Positions 52,397-64,000 of a DNA stretch of 64,000 nucleotides are shown in pieces. The notes under the pieces were generated by a model. The model had not been told where the DNA came from and made no database searches. It was given only the letters and a program-made list of their open reading frames with translations. Position 1 is the stretch's first letter, and each line of letters begins with the position of its first letter. The DNA comes from Butyriboletus loyo. Its lineage: Eukaryota; Basidiomycota; Agaricomycetes; Boletales; Boletaceae. A program made the position numbers and the translations under genes. The DNA is taken from assembly GCA_038093515.1 (NCBI GenBank), contig JBBPSI010000055.1, forward strand, positions 1-64,000, in the 5' to 3' direction.

Positions 52397-55300
52397 ATGC
52401 GCGGTCTGACCACCGTCACTCTTGCCCTGGCTGGCCTCGCTGCACATGCCCTCGCTCATTCACCTCCTCCACCCCTCTCTCCCACCACTTACACACGCAG
52501 AAAGACGCTTGCATTCGGGCCTGATCTTCCCCATGCCCGTTTTCAGTCCGCGGACGTGCCTGCGTTAGCAGCCGTCGACCCCATGAGGAGTCCCTACGCC
52601 GTCGCACGCGACTTCCTCAGCCAGCACGACAACTTCCAGGCGGGTCGTACATACGTCATCCGTCCCGATTCGTACACCGACCATGCTACTGGGGTCACCC
52701 ACGTCTATGCCCGCCAAGTCATTGGCGGCATTGAAGTCGCCAACGCACACATCAACCTAAACATCAAGGACGGCAGGGTGCTCAGTTTCGGTGATTCTGT
52801 GCGTGTGCTCACTTCTCCGTCCCGCTCTTCCTGACCCGCTTCCCTTAATGGTAGTTCTTCGCTGGAGAAGCCGAGAAGAATTCTCACGTCCCTGTGCATC
52901 CCCACGCGCACCACTGCGCCCAGCTCTCCTCTGCACTCGACCTCCACCGCTCACTTCTCCAATCTCCCCTCCCCTCGCGTGAGCGTACAAGGGTCACTCA
53001 TGGCCTCGCCAACCTTGAGCATCTTCATGTTTCAAACTGTGCCAACGTTCCCTCTCCCTCGTTCCCACATTCCGGTGAGGTCGATATGGATCCAAGGCGG
53101 CCCCTCTTGGCTTTCCTCGCATCTGCTCTGCCAGAGAACCACCCCGTCTTCAGCTCTCTGAGCGATAACCTCGAGGAGCATGTAAGCAACATTCTCGTCA
53201 CCCCAGAATCACATCTGCTCGGCGAGCATGCATCCCTTGGCATGTCCTTGTCCAACGTTCCTGGTGCAGTCAGCGAGGTCAAGGCTCGCATCGTTTGGGT
53301 TCAGGTTCCCACCGAGCATGGCGTCAAGCTTGAGTTGGTTCACCGTGTATGAGTCCACTGCTCTCTTCTCTTTGCTTTGTTGTCTCATGTGTTGCGCATC
53401 ATCAGTTCGAGGTCGAGATGGAACACAACTGGTACGAAACCACCGTCACAACGTCGATACCCCATCGCATCGTCAGCGTCGTCGATTGGGCGAGCGATTC
53501 TCCGATGCCAATGCCAATCATCGAGGAGGGTGAGTGCGGACTTATTCATGGTCCGCAGTGGTGAGAATCTGATCGTCAACGTGTCTCTTCTCAACATCGC
53601 ACGAACCATATTTTATACGTATACAGATGATCGCCTTCCTAACCTGGGTGCTTTCGTTCCTTCCGGATTCACCTTTGACTCGATGGGATCCGCACCCGCA
53701 CAGGAAAGCGGAAGGAAACTGGGTAGGGCTCTTGCGGACAAGAAAGGGAAAGGTGAGTGCATATGTGCTACCTCCGACGAATCTAGTATCTAATGGCATC
53801 GACTGACTGGCATATTTCTTCATAGGTTCCAAGTCGTTTGCTCCCATCCCAAAGAACCCTCAGGTTCCGGAGTTAACCAAGGCGTCTTATCTCGTTTTCC
53901 CTTGGGGCACCAACGATCCTGTAGAGGCTGCGCAGAGGAAAGCCGCGACTCATGGCAAACCTGGTACGTATGCCGGTTGTTTCCATGTTTTCCGTCACGT
54001 GAGACCTCCTTTCAGTTGGAGACGAATACCCCTTATCATATGGTAGAGAAACTGTCAAAGAATTAGGTGATACCCTTGCCTCTCCCGCGGGTTGGCACGC
54101 GCTTCCTTGCTCTAATGACCCAAGCACGGATGGGGAGGACGCGGCTACCTGTGGTAAGTGTTTAGCTAACGGCTCTTGGAAGTGTGTTTGAATGACTTAC
54201 CTCAAGGGGCTTCAACGTACTGGCGCACGACTAAGACAACATGGGGCAACAATGTTTTCGCGCACGAGAATTGGGAAGGCAGGAATAATTGGATGTATAA
54301 TGCGCGTCCGCTGGGTACCAATTACTCTCATCCCTACCGGCCGTTGGCTCACGTCAATCTTCAGCTGAAGCAGATTCGGTGTTCTCATACCTTTATTCCC
54401 CCGAAGCAGCGGACAATGAATTTGAGTCCATGGAACAGGCAAAGGCACACATGAATGCAACTGTAACACAGTTGTTCTATACCAGCAACATGGCCCATGA
54501 TCTCTTCTATCGGTAAGTAAAGTTATTTCATGTTCTGCTTGCTCGCGCTCAAGATATTATATCAGCTACGGTTTTACCGAAGTTGCCGGCAACTTCCAGC
54601 AGTTCAACTTCGAGAGAGGGGGCGAAGAAGGTGACGCCGTTATCGCAAACGCACAGGACGGAAGTGGGTTCAACAATGCGAACTTCATGACCCCCCCTGA
54701 CGGACAGAATGGGTCCGTACCAGTTCATGCATGATCCACATTGTCTTTTCTGACGATTTTATCCTCGCAATATGCAGCCGCTGCCGAATGTATCTATGGG
54801 ATACTGATTCACCCTACCCCGATGGGGACATGGAGGCTGGCATTGTCATCCATGAACTGGCTCACGGTCTGTCTACTCGTCTGACGGGTGGTCCGAAGAA
54901 TTCTGGATGCCTCGGCTGGGGAGAGGCTGGCGGTATGGGTGAAGGCTGGGGAGGTTCGTTTGATCTGGAGTATCTTCCTGCAAGCAACTAACACATCTCA
55001 GATTTCATCGCTACCTCTGTCCGTTCTGCCTCAACTTACCAGGACTACCCGATGGGTGCTTGGGCCGCCAATCGTGCGGGGGGTATCCGCAACTACCCCT
55101 ACTCCACTAACGCCGCGATAAATCCATCGTTGTACGAAACCCTCGACAAACCAGGCTATTGGGGCGTCCATGCTATTGGCGAAGTCTGGGCTGAAATGCT
55201 CTGGGTTGTTCAACAGCGGTTCATTGCCAAACACGGCTTCTCGGAGACACTTCTACCCCCTGTTCCTGATGCTGATGGGACGCTTCCACCCAATGACTTC

Positions 55301-55799
55301 TATCGGCCACAGACTTTCAATCCACTCACCGGTTCATCGAATCCACTCGTTCCCAAGCACGGCAACACGTTACTGCTACAACTCGTGATCAGTGGGATGA
55401 AGTTGCAGCCTTGTTCACCCAACTTCTTTGATGCCAGAGATGCGATCATTCAAGCGGACAAGGTTTTGACCGGCGGCGAGAACCTGTGCGATATCTGGGA
55501 AGGGTTCGCGGAGCGGGGTTTGGGTTTCGATGCCCAGGTCATTGGTAGTACACCATGGGGTGGAGGAGTCCGCACAAACGTAAGTCATCCCACGTCGATC
55601 CAGCTCTAGTTGATGTACGCTATTACAGGGCTTCAGAGCTCCATCTCAATGTCGTCCCGGTGAGCCCGAACCGAAGCCAGAGCCCAACCCCAAGCCTACG
55701 CCCGGTGATCCCGATGACTGTGACCCTTGGTGCTGGTTCAAGAACCGCATTGGTAAATGGGTTCCGAGCTTGCCTTCGGGTTATAACTATTACTACTGA
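52397..55799 (+). CDS. Secreted fungalysin-type metalloprotease (peptidase family M36)
   Basis: Extracellular zinc endopeptidase. Twelve exons, about 920 residues. Signal peptide [20 protein letters not shown]; long propeptide with the FTP-like block [20 protein letters not shown]; mature part with [19 protein letters not shown] and [11 protein letters not shown]. After a 50-nt intron at about 54320-54369 it continues [33 protein letters not shown] and [14 protein letters not shown]. The zinc site is HELAHG (HEXXH) with the third ligand in GMGEGWGDF. Close family members more often have HEYTHG, so Leu-Ala in the middle is a variant that keeps both His and Glu. A Pro/Glu/Lys linker ([17 protein letters not shown]) precedes a short tail ending GYNYYY. 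A decayed tandem copy follows. Confidence 0.92.
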
Positions 55800-56211
55800 T
55801 TACGCAAGCGGAAACTCAAGAAACGATCAGACAGTACCCACATATGATACCTTGGCTAGATGACTAGGAATTAGATGTCGAAATTCCCTGCCCGGTAATC
55901 ATGATACGTCGTGGTATCTCTGTTTCCCTCCAATGTTCTTCTGCTGTCTTGCTTTCATCGTCGCCTGGTCTAATAATTTAATATATGCTAGCTATAGGCT
56001 ATCCGTGATATCTTGCTCATGACTACCAATGTGAATCATCACTATTTTTCCGGTATGTAAATATCTGAGACTGCCATTCATGTGCATGTGCTGTTGGCTG
56101 TCAGCAAGTGTTCATCCGTATAGCATCCAAGCGACCTTGATCTCTTATGAGAAAAGGCATAGCATGAAATTACTACGCGTACAGACAATGTGGTCATCAA
56201 GAGGATTCTTA

Positions 56212-57718
56212 ATGGCGCACGGCTAAGACACCAACGTGTTCGCGCATGAGAATTGGGAAGCTGGCAGAGATGCTTGGATGTGTAGCAAGCGTCCGTTAGG
56301 TGCTCATTTCCCGCTTCTCTTGTAGCCACAGGCTGACGCCAATGTTCAGCGCATGCACCTTCATTCCCCCCAGCCAGCAAATACCACATTTGAATCGCTG
56401 GAACTGGCGAGAACACACATCAATGCAAGTGTAACCCAGCTGTAGCTTGTTCTATACCGGCAACACGTTCCATGATCTTACCTACCGGTAGCTTGAAGTA
56501 AACTCACCCCACGTTCCGCTCACCATAACCGACGTATTCCAGATACGGTTTCAATACCGAAGTTGCTGGTGACTTTCAGCAGTATGACGATGACTTTGGG
56601 AGAGGGAGGTGAAGAAGGGGATGGTATCATGACTCGTTGCGGATGCCTCAAGATGGAAGTGGATTCAATAATGCAGGGTTTGCGGCCCTCTATCAGACGG
56701 ACAGAATGGGTATGTACAGGTCCGTGTCGTCTCGTCTTTGGCACTTTGATTTGCGTTGTATGCAGCCACCGCTATGTGTTTCTTTGGGTTACTGATTCAC
56801 CCTACCCGGATGGTGTGACGGAAGGTGACATTGTCATTCACGAACTGTCTCCGACTCATGGTCTTTCCATTCGTTTGACGGGTGGACCAAAGATTTCTGG
56901 ATGTCTTGGCGCCGCTGGGGAAAGGCTGGTCATTGCTGAGGAGTTTGGTTATCAGTACCCGTCGACGCGGTTGACTAACACCTTCTCTCAGACTTCATTG
57001 CGAATTACAGTCCGTTCCGCCTCCACTTGTTTAGACTACGTTGTAGGTGCTTGGGTCGTCAATCGTTAAGACGGTGTTCGTCGTTACCCATACTCCATCG
57101 ACTCCTCTCCGTGAATCCACATACGAGATTCTTTGGGCTCCATGGGGCTCGGCGAGGTTTGGGCTGAAATGCACAGTGGTTCATCGCGCGGACACACTCT
57201 CACCCACTGTTCCTAACGCTGGCGGGACACTTCCACCCGACGACTTTTATCGACCACAGATCCACTCACCGGGTCGCCGAATCCTCTCGTTCCCAGGCAT
57301 GGCAACACGTTATTGCTACAACTCGTGATCAATGGAATGAAAGTGCAGCCTTGCACCCCCAGCTTCTTTGATGCCAGAGTTGCGATCATCGAAGCTGACA
57401 AGGTTTTGACCGGCGGTGAGAACCTCTGGGAAGGGTGTGCGGAGAGGGGATTGGGTGTTGATGCCGGGGTGTTCTGCACTACGCCATGGGGTGGAGGAGT
57501 TCGTACGAACGTCAGTTCACGGACTGGAGACGTGCGCTACCTACCAGGGTTTCAAAGTTGCGGTTGAATGCCGTTCAGGTGGTTTTGAAGAGCTCGAGCC
57601 CACAATGAGTACAATGATCCTGACGACGATGTGCCTTTTTCCCTCGGCAACTTGTTCGACTGACGATCTCGTTGGGTGGATTCCGAGGGTGCTTTGGGGC
57701 TATAACTATGACTACTGA
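56212..57718 (+). pseudogene. Fungalysin (M36) pseudogene, tandem duplicate
   Basis: Begins abruptly with sequence matching position about 54217 of the intact gene (FAHENWEAGRDAW) and runs to the same kind of tail (WGYNYDY, stop at 57716-57718), so the propeptide half is missing. The zinc site reads HELSPTHG, a two-residue insertion within HEXXH. The usual Glu-Gly-Trp-Gly-Asp region is broken and many stops and frameshifts interrupt the rest. Some parts ([32 protein letters not shown]) remain very close to the parent. It cannot make an active protease. Confidence 0.88.
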
Positions 57719-58137
57719 TCGTGCAAGCGGAGACGACGGCCTGCATTGGATCCAGTCATGGTAAACGGTCAAGATTTCGATGTCAAAATCCCTTAGTCAT
57801 CGTTCTTTTTTCGTTCGCTTTCTCCGGTCCGTTGTCTCTCTCGTTGTTGTCCGATCTAATGAATAGATATGTGCATGGCCATCTTTTCGTATTCATGTGT
57901 TCGTAGTATACCTCTAATGTTTTTTGCTAGTGCCGAATGATAAAGAGTCTCCGGTTGATTTATCTAACAGTAACAACACCTCCTCGTAATGATAGGGATG
58001 ACTGTCTTCTGATCTCGAGGTTTTAGGTCCGGTTTAGGAAGACTAGCATCGCCTTGTAACATGATACATCACCCTTCAATGATGCGTCTTCTACATATCC
58101 GTCGGCCTTGCTCCCACGTAGCTTTATCACCACCACC
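57719..58137. other. Intergenic, upstream of the hydrolase gene
   Basis: No gene seen. Contains the presumed promoter of the gene at 58138. Confidence 0.45.
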
Positions 58138-59261
58138 ATGGACGTGATACAAGGATTCAAGGATACCGCGATCGACAAGATCAACATGTCCAGTGAGTGT
58201 ACGAGGACTCTGATAGCGCGTGGCTGATTGATCGATCGGGTGTCGACGCAATGACTAGCGCTGGCTGCGTTTATTCCCGTGCTGGACGAGAAAAAAGCAG
58301 AGATAGATAAGACAGAGAGGAAGGAGTTTCAGTACGGCAAAAGGAATCGCCATTACGTGAGTTCACCTGCCACACTAACCATCGAGTCTCTGCCAATCCC
58401 GTTCCATACCCGGACCAGCTCGACGTTTACTACCCTCCCGCCGCTTCAGCGCTCTCTACCCCAAACGGAAAGATCCCGGTACTCTTCTTCGTCTATGGCG
58501 GTGGGTATAACACTGGCGCACGGCGATTTCCTGAGCCATACGCTATGGGGTACCGTGCATTAGGTTCCTTTTTCGCGGCGCGCGGTTTCGTGACGGTCAT
58601 CCCCGACTATCGGCTCGTACCTGAGGTGCGATTCCCTTCGTCATCAGAGGACATCCGTGATGCACTTCTCTGGCTCGCGGGCCACTCGGCAGAGGTGGCG
58701 GGTGCGGCGACGGACCCTAACAGTGCGCGCACGGAGCTGGATCCGGGATCCGTGTTCATATTGGCACATTCTGCAGGCGCAGCGCACACGTTCGTGTTGC
58801 ATTCGCACCCACCATTGTGGGCGAGTTTTTCGGAGCAGGCGGTCGAGGTGGGGTTGCGGGTACGAGGAGTGGTATTGAGCGGGTGCCCGTGGACCTTTAG
58901 CGTGCATCTGGGGCCGGTCAAGTTTTACTTTGGAGAGGAGGCGCAACAGAGGGAGAGGGAACCGCATGCGCTGTGGATGACTCTTGCGGAGGATGATGTG
59001 CGTGCGTTTCCAGAAGTGTTGCTCATCCAGGCGGAGCGGGAGCCGAAGTCGTTGAAGGCGACAAAGGAGGCCATGGAGAAGGAAATGAAGGAGAGGTTGA
59101 AGAGAGTGGGAAGGGAGATGAAGGAGACATACATCGCGGCGGGGCACAACCATGTGAGCGTGAATTGGGCGTTGGGTACAGGCGATAAGGAGGGGGAGAA
59201 ATGGGGATACGATGTCGTAGAATGGATCAAGGCGAGGTTCGAACAGCAGGTACCAGTGTAG
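58138..59261 (+). CDS. Alpha/beta-hydrolase (esterase/lipase-like)
   Basis: Three exons (58138-58192, 58259-58356, 58419-59261) give exactly 331 residues; the ATG is in CACCATGG. Oxyanion-hole motif VYGGGYNTG (HGGG-like, with Tyr in place of His), then FFAARGFVTVIPDYRLVPE, and the nucleophile elbow LAHSAGAAH with Ser. The catalytic His is probably in AAGHNHVSVNW and the acid before it, within the charged stretch. The fold matches the carboxylesterase/alpha-beta-hydrolase-3 branch common in fungi. No signal peptide, so probably cytosolic. A Lys/Glu-rich helix (MEKEMKERLKRVGREMKE) near the C-terminus is unusual. Its stop lies only 43 bp before the ATG of the RhoGEF gene. Confidence 0.85.
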
Positions 59262-59304
59262 ACTTGGAATACCAAATGTTCAACTCTCTCGCGAGACCGC
59301 CATC

Positions 59305-62300
59305 ATGGCCCAGCAATGGCCCTCCAAATCCAGAGTCAAGTCACGGTCTCCCGCACCACTGCGGACACCAACGACTCCTTCGCAGTTCCTTCCCCCGTCT
59401 CACTTCGCGGCCGCGGCAGGTGTACCCTATCCTCCCAACCGAGACGACATCGGAGCGCTACCTCAACTTTGGACGCCTTCGACACCCAGCCAACAAGATC
59501 GATTCAACCAGGTAGCATACCCGTTCAGCTCCAATGCGTCGTATCTGGTCACCGAATGTTCCCCTCACGCGAGCAATCCAAGTCGAACTCGACGCAAAAG
59601 CCAGCTCGGTGATCTCGGCCTCATGGAATCCCAGCTTCTTCCGACACTCAGCGATACGGTTGAACGCATGACGAGACCACCATCTCAAGTGATACCAAGT
59701 TCGCCCTCGCGTCCCGTCCCTGAACCCAACTATTCACAAGGTGTCGCGCGAACGCCTTCGACCTCGTCACAGAGCAGTTCCGCTTACTCTATCAGAAGTG
59801 AACCCCGTGGTTCCAGTGCTGTTGCCGCCCAGACGCCCACCATCCAGCCGACATCGGGCAAGCAACCGCTCCGCTCGCCGTCTCATGCATACCTTGAACA
59901 ACCACCGCCGAGTGCACGATCGTCATCGCCGAGGTCCAATCCAAAGTCAATACTGAAATCTCATACGATATCTGACCAACATCTACAAGTCCGGCAAGCT
60001 CACTCGGAGGACGTGCGTCTTCCTACCGATTATTCCCGGAAAGCCGGTCGAAGTCCTACCTCGTTCACACCGGAACGATCACCTTCAGAAAGCAGAGTAG
60101 AACGTGCACGTAAAATGGTAATATCTCCAAGACCGAAAATCGATAGCTCCCTTCGAACTGGTAGGGCACGCTCACGGACAGACCCTGGTACCGTGCCGAA
60201 AGGCTTACCCTCGACTCACGGAAGGAATACCCAACAACCAAACCCGCAGCCCTCCGGCATTCCACGGCGGGTTGGGATGCCCTCCAGTCCAGCGACGTCC
60301 CGAATTTCGACCGTTGCCCAAATGCCAAACGTTGGCTCGGAAATGGGAAGTGTAAAATCGACTCAGCACGAAAAACGACGGCTGTTTGTGAACAATGCAG
60401 AAATTTCGTCGTCTTCGAGCTCAGAAAGTCAGGCTCCCTTGACGCGATACATGAAGCCTAAGGTATTATCACGGTCCGACTCACAGTCATCTGCGGAGAG
60501 TCTACTTCGGCCGCCACGTTTCGGTCTTGGGTTGGGATTATCCGGAGTCAATGAATCAAAGAATTTGGTCAAGTTGTCCCTGGGCCAGAGACGAGCAACG
60601 AAAATACCCAGCGACGAATCGCACATGCGGCATATAAGTTCCGGCAGTAACAAGAAACAACAATGCGATGGTACTCCCAAAAGACGTGACCGATCACCCT
60701 CCCGAAACACACGAGTCGATAGTGCTGACGGGCAACGCCGGCAACGAGAACTGCTCTCCCTCATGCAAGCTAACTTGAACGATTCGATCGAATGCGATTC
60801 ACAGCCAAGTGGTTCTGAAGAGTTCGATGATCGGTGTCTTGTATCCGATGGGTCCGGGGATTCATTGCGATCTGGATTTGATGACTCCGAATCAGAATAC
60901 TCACCTGCAGACGACGATGACCGTATCGTACGACGTACCTCAACAAGGCGGGAGACCAAACCTGAACAGACGCGCTCGAAGGCTACAACCCGGCAAAGTC
61001 TTTCAGGAGGTGACAGTGGTTGAGTAAATTCAACTTTTACTGTGATTCAGGCTTCTCACATACTGTCAGAGCTTCTAATACATGGCGACGAGCAGTACAC
61101 ACCTAGGGTGTCATCGTACTTTCGACAGAACAAGGATCAAATACGAGGCTATCCGGCAGCTACGGCGCACGACGAGGAGTTTTTGGGGACAGAATCATCA
61201 ACTCTCGCTTCTGACGAAGACGTTGGTTCAGCCGACGAGACAGTAACTCGGGCCGTTCCCAAAAGATACTCTTCCGACCTGTCGCGCATCATGGCGGTAT
61301 CAATGGCGGCAGCAGCACGGCAACGACAGGTATTTGGAATAAACACTTCCCCTGACTTTGAAGACTGCCAAGCCAATTCCTCGGAGCTCCCCCATGCGGA
61401 CAGCGACTTGTCATTGATAGGAGGCGACGGATGGCAGGATGAATACGATGAACTTGCCACAGGATCGCTACTACAACAACTGAATCGGACTTGTGGCACT
61501 GACAAGAGGGAGTATAGCAGCCAACGATCGCTGACGGACGAGCTCTTACTTTCTTCTGCTCAAACACAATCCAGTGTTTCCCAGGAGTCGATCTATTCCA
61601 CACCAAACTCTCCTACACAAAGATCAAGCAGAGGTACTGTTGTGCCAGAGTTTCCTCCGGCTATACCCACGGTGCGTGATCAGCAATGGCAGACCTTGCA
61701 GAGACACATTTTGGATTCGTACGGTGGGGTAGAGGCTCGACGACAACGATTTGTCTGGGAGTTCACCGAGTCAGAAGACAGTTTTGTGACACAGCTACAA
61801 AACATGATACAGCTATTCATCTTACCACTCAGAGTAAGGGACACCAGAGTGTGGGTATCTGGCATTCCTAACGACGTCACGAAACTCTTTGACTGGCTGG
61901 ACGACATCGTGCGAGTACACGCGCAGCTTTCCTCCGCATTGGCCTCTAGACAAATTGTGGATCATCCAAGGCTGGAAATCATCAGCGAAGTCTTTCGGGA
62001 CTTTGTCTCGAGACTCGAAACGTACCAACCCTACCTCGTTAAACTCGAATTCACTGCATCGGTGATAGACAGTCTCATTCACGAAGGAAAGAATGACTTT
62101 GGAGATTTCATCAGGTTACAGGAAGCTTCGGAACGCTGTCAGGGTTGGAGCCTCGAGAAATATTTGATCGAGCCCGTCAATCGACTTGCACAATATCCGG
62201 AGATGTTCAGGGCAAGTGTCGATCATATTCTTTGCCAGTTTGCTGACCTATTCGGTACAGAGGTTGCTGCAGTTGACACCCAAGTCTCACCCTGATTATA

Positions 62301-63476
62301 TGTCGACGTTTTCGCTCTTTCACGCTGCCAAGCTGACGATCCGGGTTCTAAGCGAGGTCAAGGACCGTGAGGACGCATACGAATTCGTAAAAATGGCTTG
62401 CTCTGGGATCAAGGGAATATCTTCTGTGTACCTCGTTCATCGAGAACGGCATTTGCTCATCCGCGGATCACTGACGTGCGTACAAGTGAGCAACGACGAG
62501 CAAGTGTCATCGTCCGAGCCTCTTTCGGACAGCCAAACCAATTCGCGACCGGACATTCCTCAGGACCAACGCATTCGACGCACGGACCAACTTTTCAGGG
62601 CGGTCAACGTCTGGCGGGGTCGATCCGACTCCGTCAAATCATCCGCGTCGACGGTGGTGTCATTTGGCACGGCGCCATCGATCTTTGACATGCACGCGGG
62701 CCAGCCTGCGCTGGATGCACCCGTGGTCCGCGTCGAGTCTGAGCCGATGGATGCGGAGGTGTTTGTCTTCAAGGACCTCGTCTTATTGGCGTCTTGTCTT
62801 TCTTTGGGCGGGAACGGTGTTGATGCATGCGACTTGGAGCCTCTCGAAGGGTTTGGACTGTCAAGGGTCGTTTCCGTGCTTGACGAGATCGGTAAGTGTG
62901 GGTTTCTTTTCAGAACGTTTCGACGTGGGTTGGTCTGCTATAACTCATACTCCCCCCACTTGAAAACAAAAATGACACAACGAAAATGGAATTGGATTAG
63001 ATTGTCGCGCATGCATCACGCTCGATCTCGCCCCGCTTACATCCCGCGCCCTCGAAGAGGGTTACGTCCAATCGACGGGACCCGTCGTCACGATCTCGCT
63101 CCGCCTCCCGCACCACGCACAGCGCACTGCTAACGACGGCGAGCGTGCTACCACGCCGCTCAACGACTGGCTCGTACCATTGCGACGTTGTTGTCGATAC
63201 ACCCTCCGCTCGTTGTCGTCGTCGCTCAACAACACGACGAACGCGCTCGTCGACCGGGCTATGTCCGCTACGGCGGCCCAGAAGCCGGTGTTGTCGATCC
63301 TCGCGGCGGGTCTGCCGTTTCCAAAGAGTCCGTCGATGCAGATCGAAGAGTCGGAGCGGGGTCTGGTGAGCGATTCGGAGCAGCAAGAACGTGAGGAGCG
63401 CGGGTGGTGGTCGAAGCAGTTTCACGAAGTCTTTTTGGAGCTGAGAGAGCAAGAGAGCTCAGCCGTTCCATGCTAA
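59305..63476 (+). CDS. RhoGEF (DH-domain) protein with long Ser-rich N-terminus
   Basis: Guanine-nucleotide exchange factor for a Rho-family GTPase; acts at the membrane/cortex in polarity and wall signalling (family role). Four exons (59305-61009, 61070-62211, 62261-62891, 63001-63476) give exactly 1,317 residues. About the first 780 residues are disordered Ser/Pro/Arg-rich sequence with many SP sites. The DH domain follows: RRQRFVWEFTESEDSFVTQL, PYLVKLEFTASVIDSLI, SLEKYLIEPVNRLAQYPEMF and RLLQLTPKSHPDY. A PH-like region is split by a low-conservation loop (HLLIRGSLTCVQ and later EVFVFKDLVLLAS). The intron in the DH domain is a GC-AG type. The start is the first ATG of the frame, 43 bp after the previous gene. 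It converges with the next gene, 170 bp away. Confidence 0.88.
62212..62260 (+). other. GC-AG intron in the RhoGEF gene
   Basis: 49 nt, donor GCAAGT, acceptor GTACAG. Removing it joins YPEMFR to RLLQLTPKSHPDY, the conserved DH-domain helix. Confidence 0.9.
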
Positions 63477-63646
63477 CTTGACTTGAGGCCCGAAAGAGAG
63501 AGAATATACATAACCCGTCGTTGTATCATTCATTGGACTATGTACTAGTAGTAAAACCCTGTGTTGACATGCTATGGATGACGATGCTGTAGATAACAGT
63601 CTATATACACGTGCAATCTCTATATCACGACACATCCCTTTTTTTT

Positions 63647-64000
63647 TTATCTCGTGGCGAGCGCCGCAAGAAGCGTATCCGTATCGACTTTGGCAGCTGG
63701 CGCAGAAAAGAAACGTCATCAACGCCCCAAACTATTAGATGTCGAACACGCACCTTTGAGCACCAGCCTCACGAACTGTTGTGCCAAATGCGGATGTTCC
63801 TCCTCCAGCCTCTTCATGCTCTCCGACCCGAGCTTCCACAGCACCACATCACGCTCCACCACAACCCGCGCGTTCCTCGGGAGCCCCGAGAGCGCAGACA
63901 GCTCGCCTGCAAGGGTCCCCGACACCATGCTCTCCTCGATGATCGGCGTGTGTTCCGCAAACTTGTACGATGCTCGGAGTACGCCCGATTGGATGATGTA
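63647..64000 (-). CDS. C-terminus of a SulP/STAS-type transporter-like protein with cyclic-nucleotide-binding domain (partial)
   Basis: Only the last two exons lie in the window. They encode the end of a cNMP-binding-like beta-roll: YIIQSGVLRASYKFAEHTP, GTLAGELSALSGLPRNARVV and VLWKLGSESMKRLEEEHP. An intron (donor GTGCGT, acceptor GCGCCAG) and the tail AAKVDTDTLLAALATR follow. In fungi this arrangement closes large SulP-family proteins of the YGR125W/Vsb1 type (family knowledge). The transporter part is outside the window, so the call is an inference from the tail. The gene continues beyond 64000. Confidence 0.65.

Overview
The window is nuclear DNA of a filamentous basidiomycete, most likely an Agaricomycete. 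Genes lie on both strands and are cut by many introns of about 48-60 nt. They include a fused fungal CAD/Ura2 gene, a typical Agaricomycete beta-tubulin, and several families seen mainly in mushrooms (DUF6606, multi-pass membrane proteins with a conserved cytosolic block, single-pass receptor-like proteins, PARP-like ADP-ribosyltransferases). No prokaryotic operons, rRNA, tRNA or CRISPR arrays were seen. Starts and splice sites were read by hand from frame continuity, donor/acceptor motifs and family knowledge. For beta-tubulin, ERG25, the F-box protein, the amidohydrolase, the ADP-ribosyltransferase, the alpha/beta hydrolase and the RhoGEF, the exons add up to a whole number of codons.

Layout. 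0-2.5 kb: gene-poor, with a possible lactonohydrolase relic. 2.5-9.7 kb (-): URA2-type CAD protein. 9.9-12.5 kb (-): multi-pass membrane protein, divergent from beta-tubulin at 13.1-14.9 kb (+). 15.6-17.1 kb (-): Gfd2/YDR514C-like protein. 17.4-19.6 kb (+): wrecked DUF6606 gene. 20.0-21.6 kb (-): cytosolic tyrosyl-tRNA synthetase. 22.3-24.9 kb (-): unrecognised Ser-rich protein. 25.9-27.1 kb (+): ERG25. 27.3-28.4 kb (+): F-box protein. 29.3-31.1 kb (-): Sfp1-like zinc-finger factor. 31.1-35.5 kb: no convincing gene. 35.5-36.8 kb (-): C2H2 zinc-finger factor. 37.1-37.9 kb (-): alpha/beta-hydrolase pseudogene. 39.0-39.3 kb (+): fragment of an amidohydrolase whose intact paralogue follows at 40.2-42.2 kb (+). 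44.2-44.7 kb (+): relic of a receptor-like protein, tail-to-tail with its intact paralogue at 44.9-46.2 kb (-). 46.2-49.7 kb: C-rich and relic DNA. 49.7-51.0 kb (+): PARP-like protein. 52.4-55.8 kb (+): secreted fungalysin, followed by a decayed tandem copy at 56.2-57.7 kb. 58.1-59.3 kb (+): alpha/beta hydrolase, only 43 bp ahead of a RhoGEF at 59.3-63.5 kb (+). 63.6-64.0 kb (-): C-terminus of a SulP/cNMP-domain protein, running off the edge.

The first 37 kb is mostly housekeeping: pyrimidine and sterol synthesis, translation, cytoskeleton and transcription. From 37 to 58 kb the DNA is accessory, with intact genes sitting beside decayed paralogues. I found no clear multi-gene novel system. 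The best leads are an ADP-ribosyltransferase lacking the H of the H-Y-E triad, four GC-AG introns that share one donor sequence, and a possible bicistronic hydrolase/RhoGEF pair.
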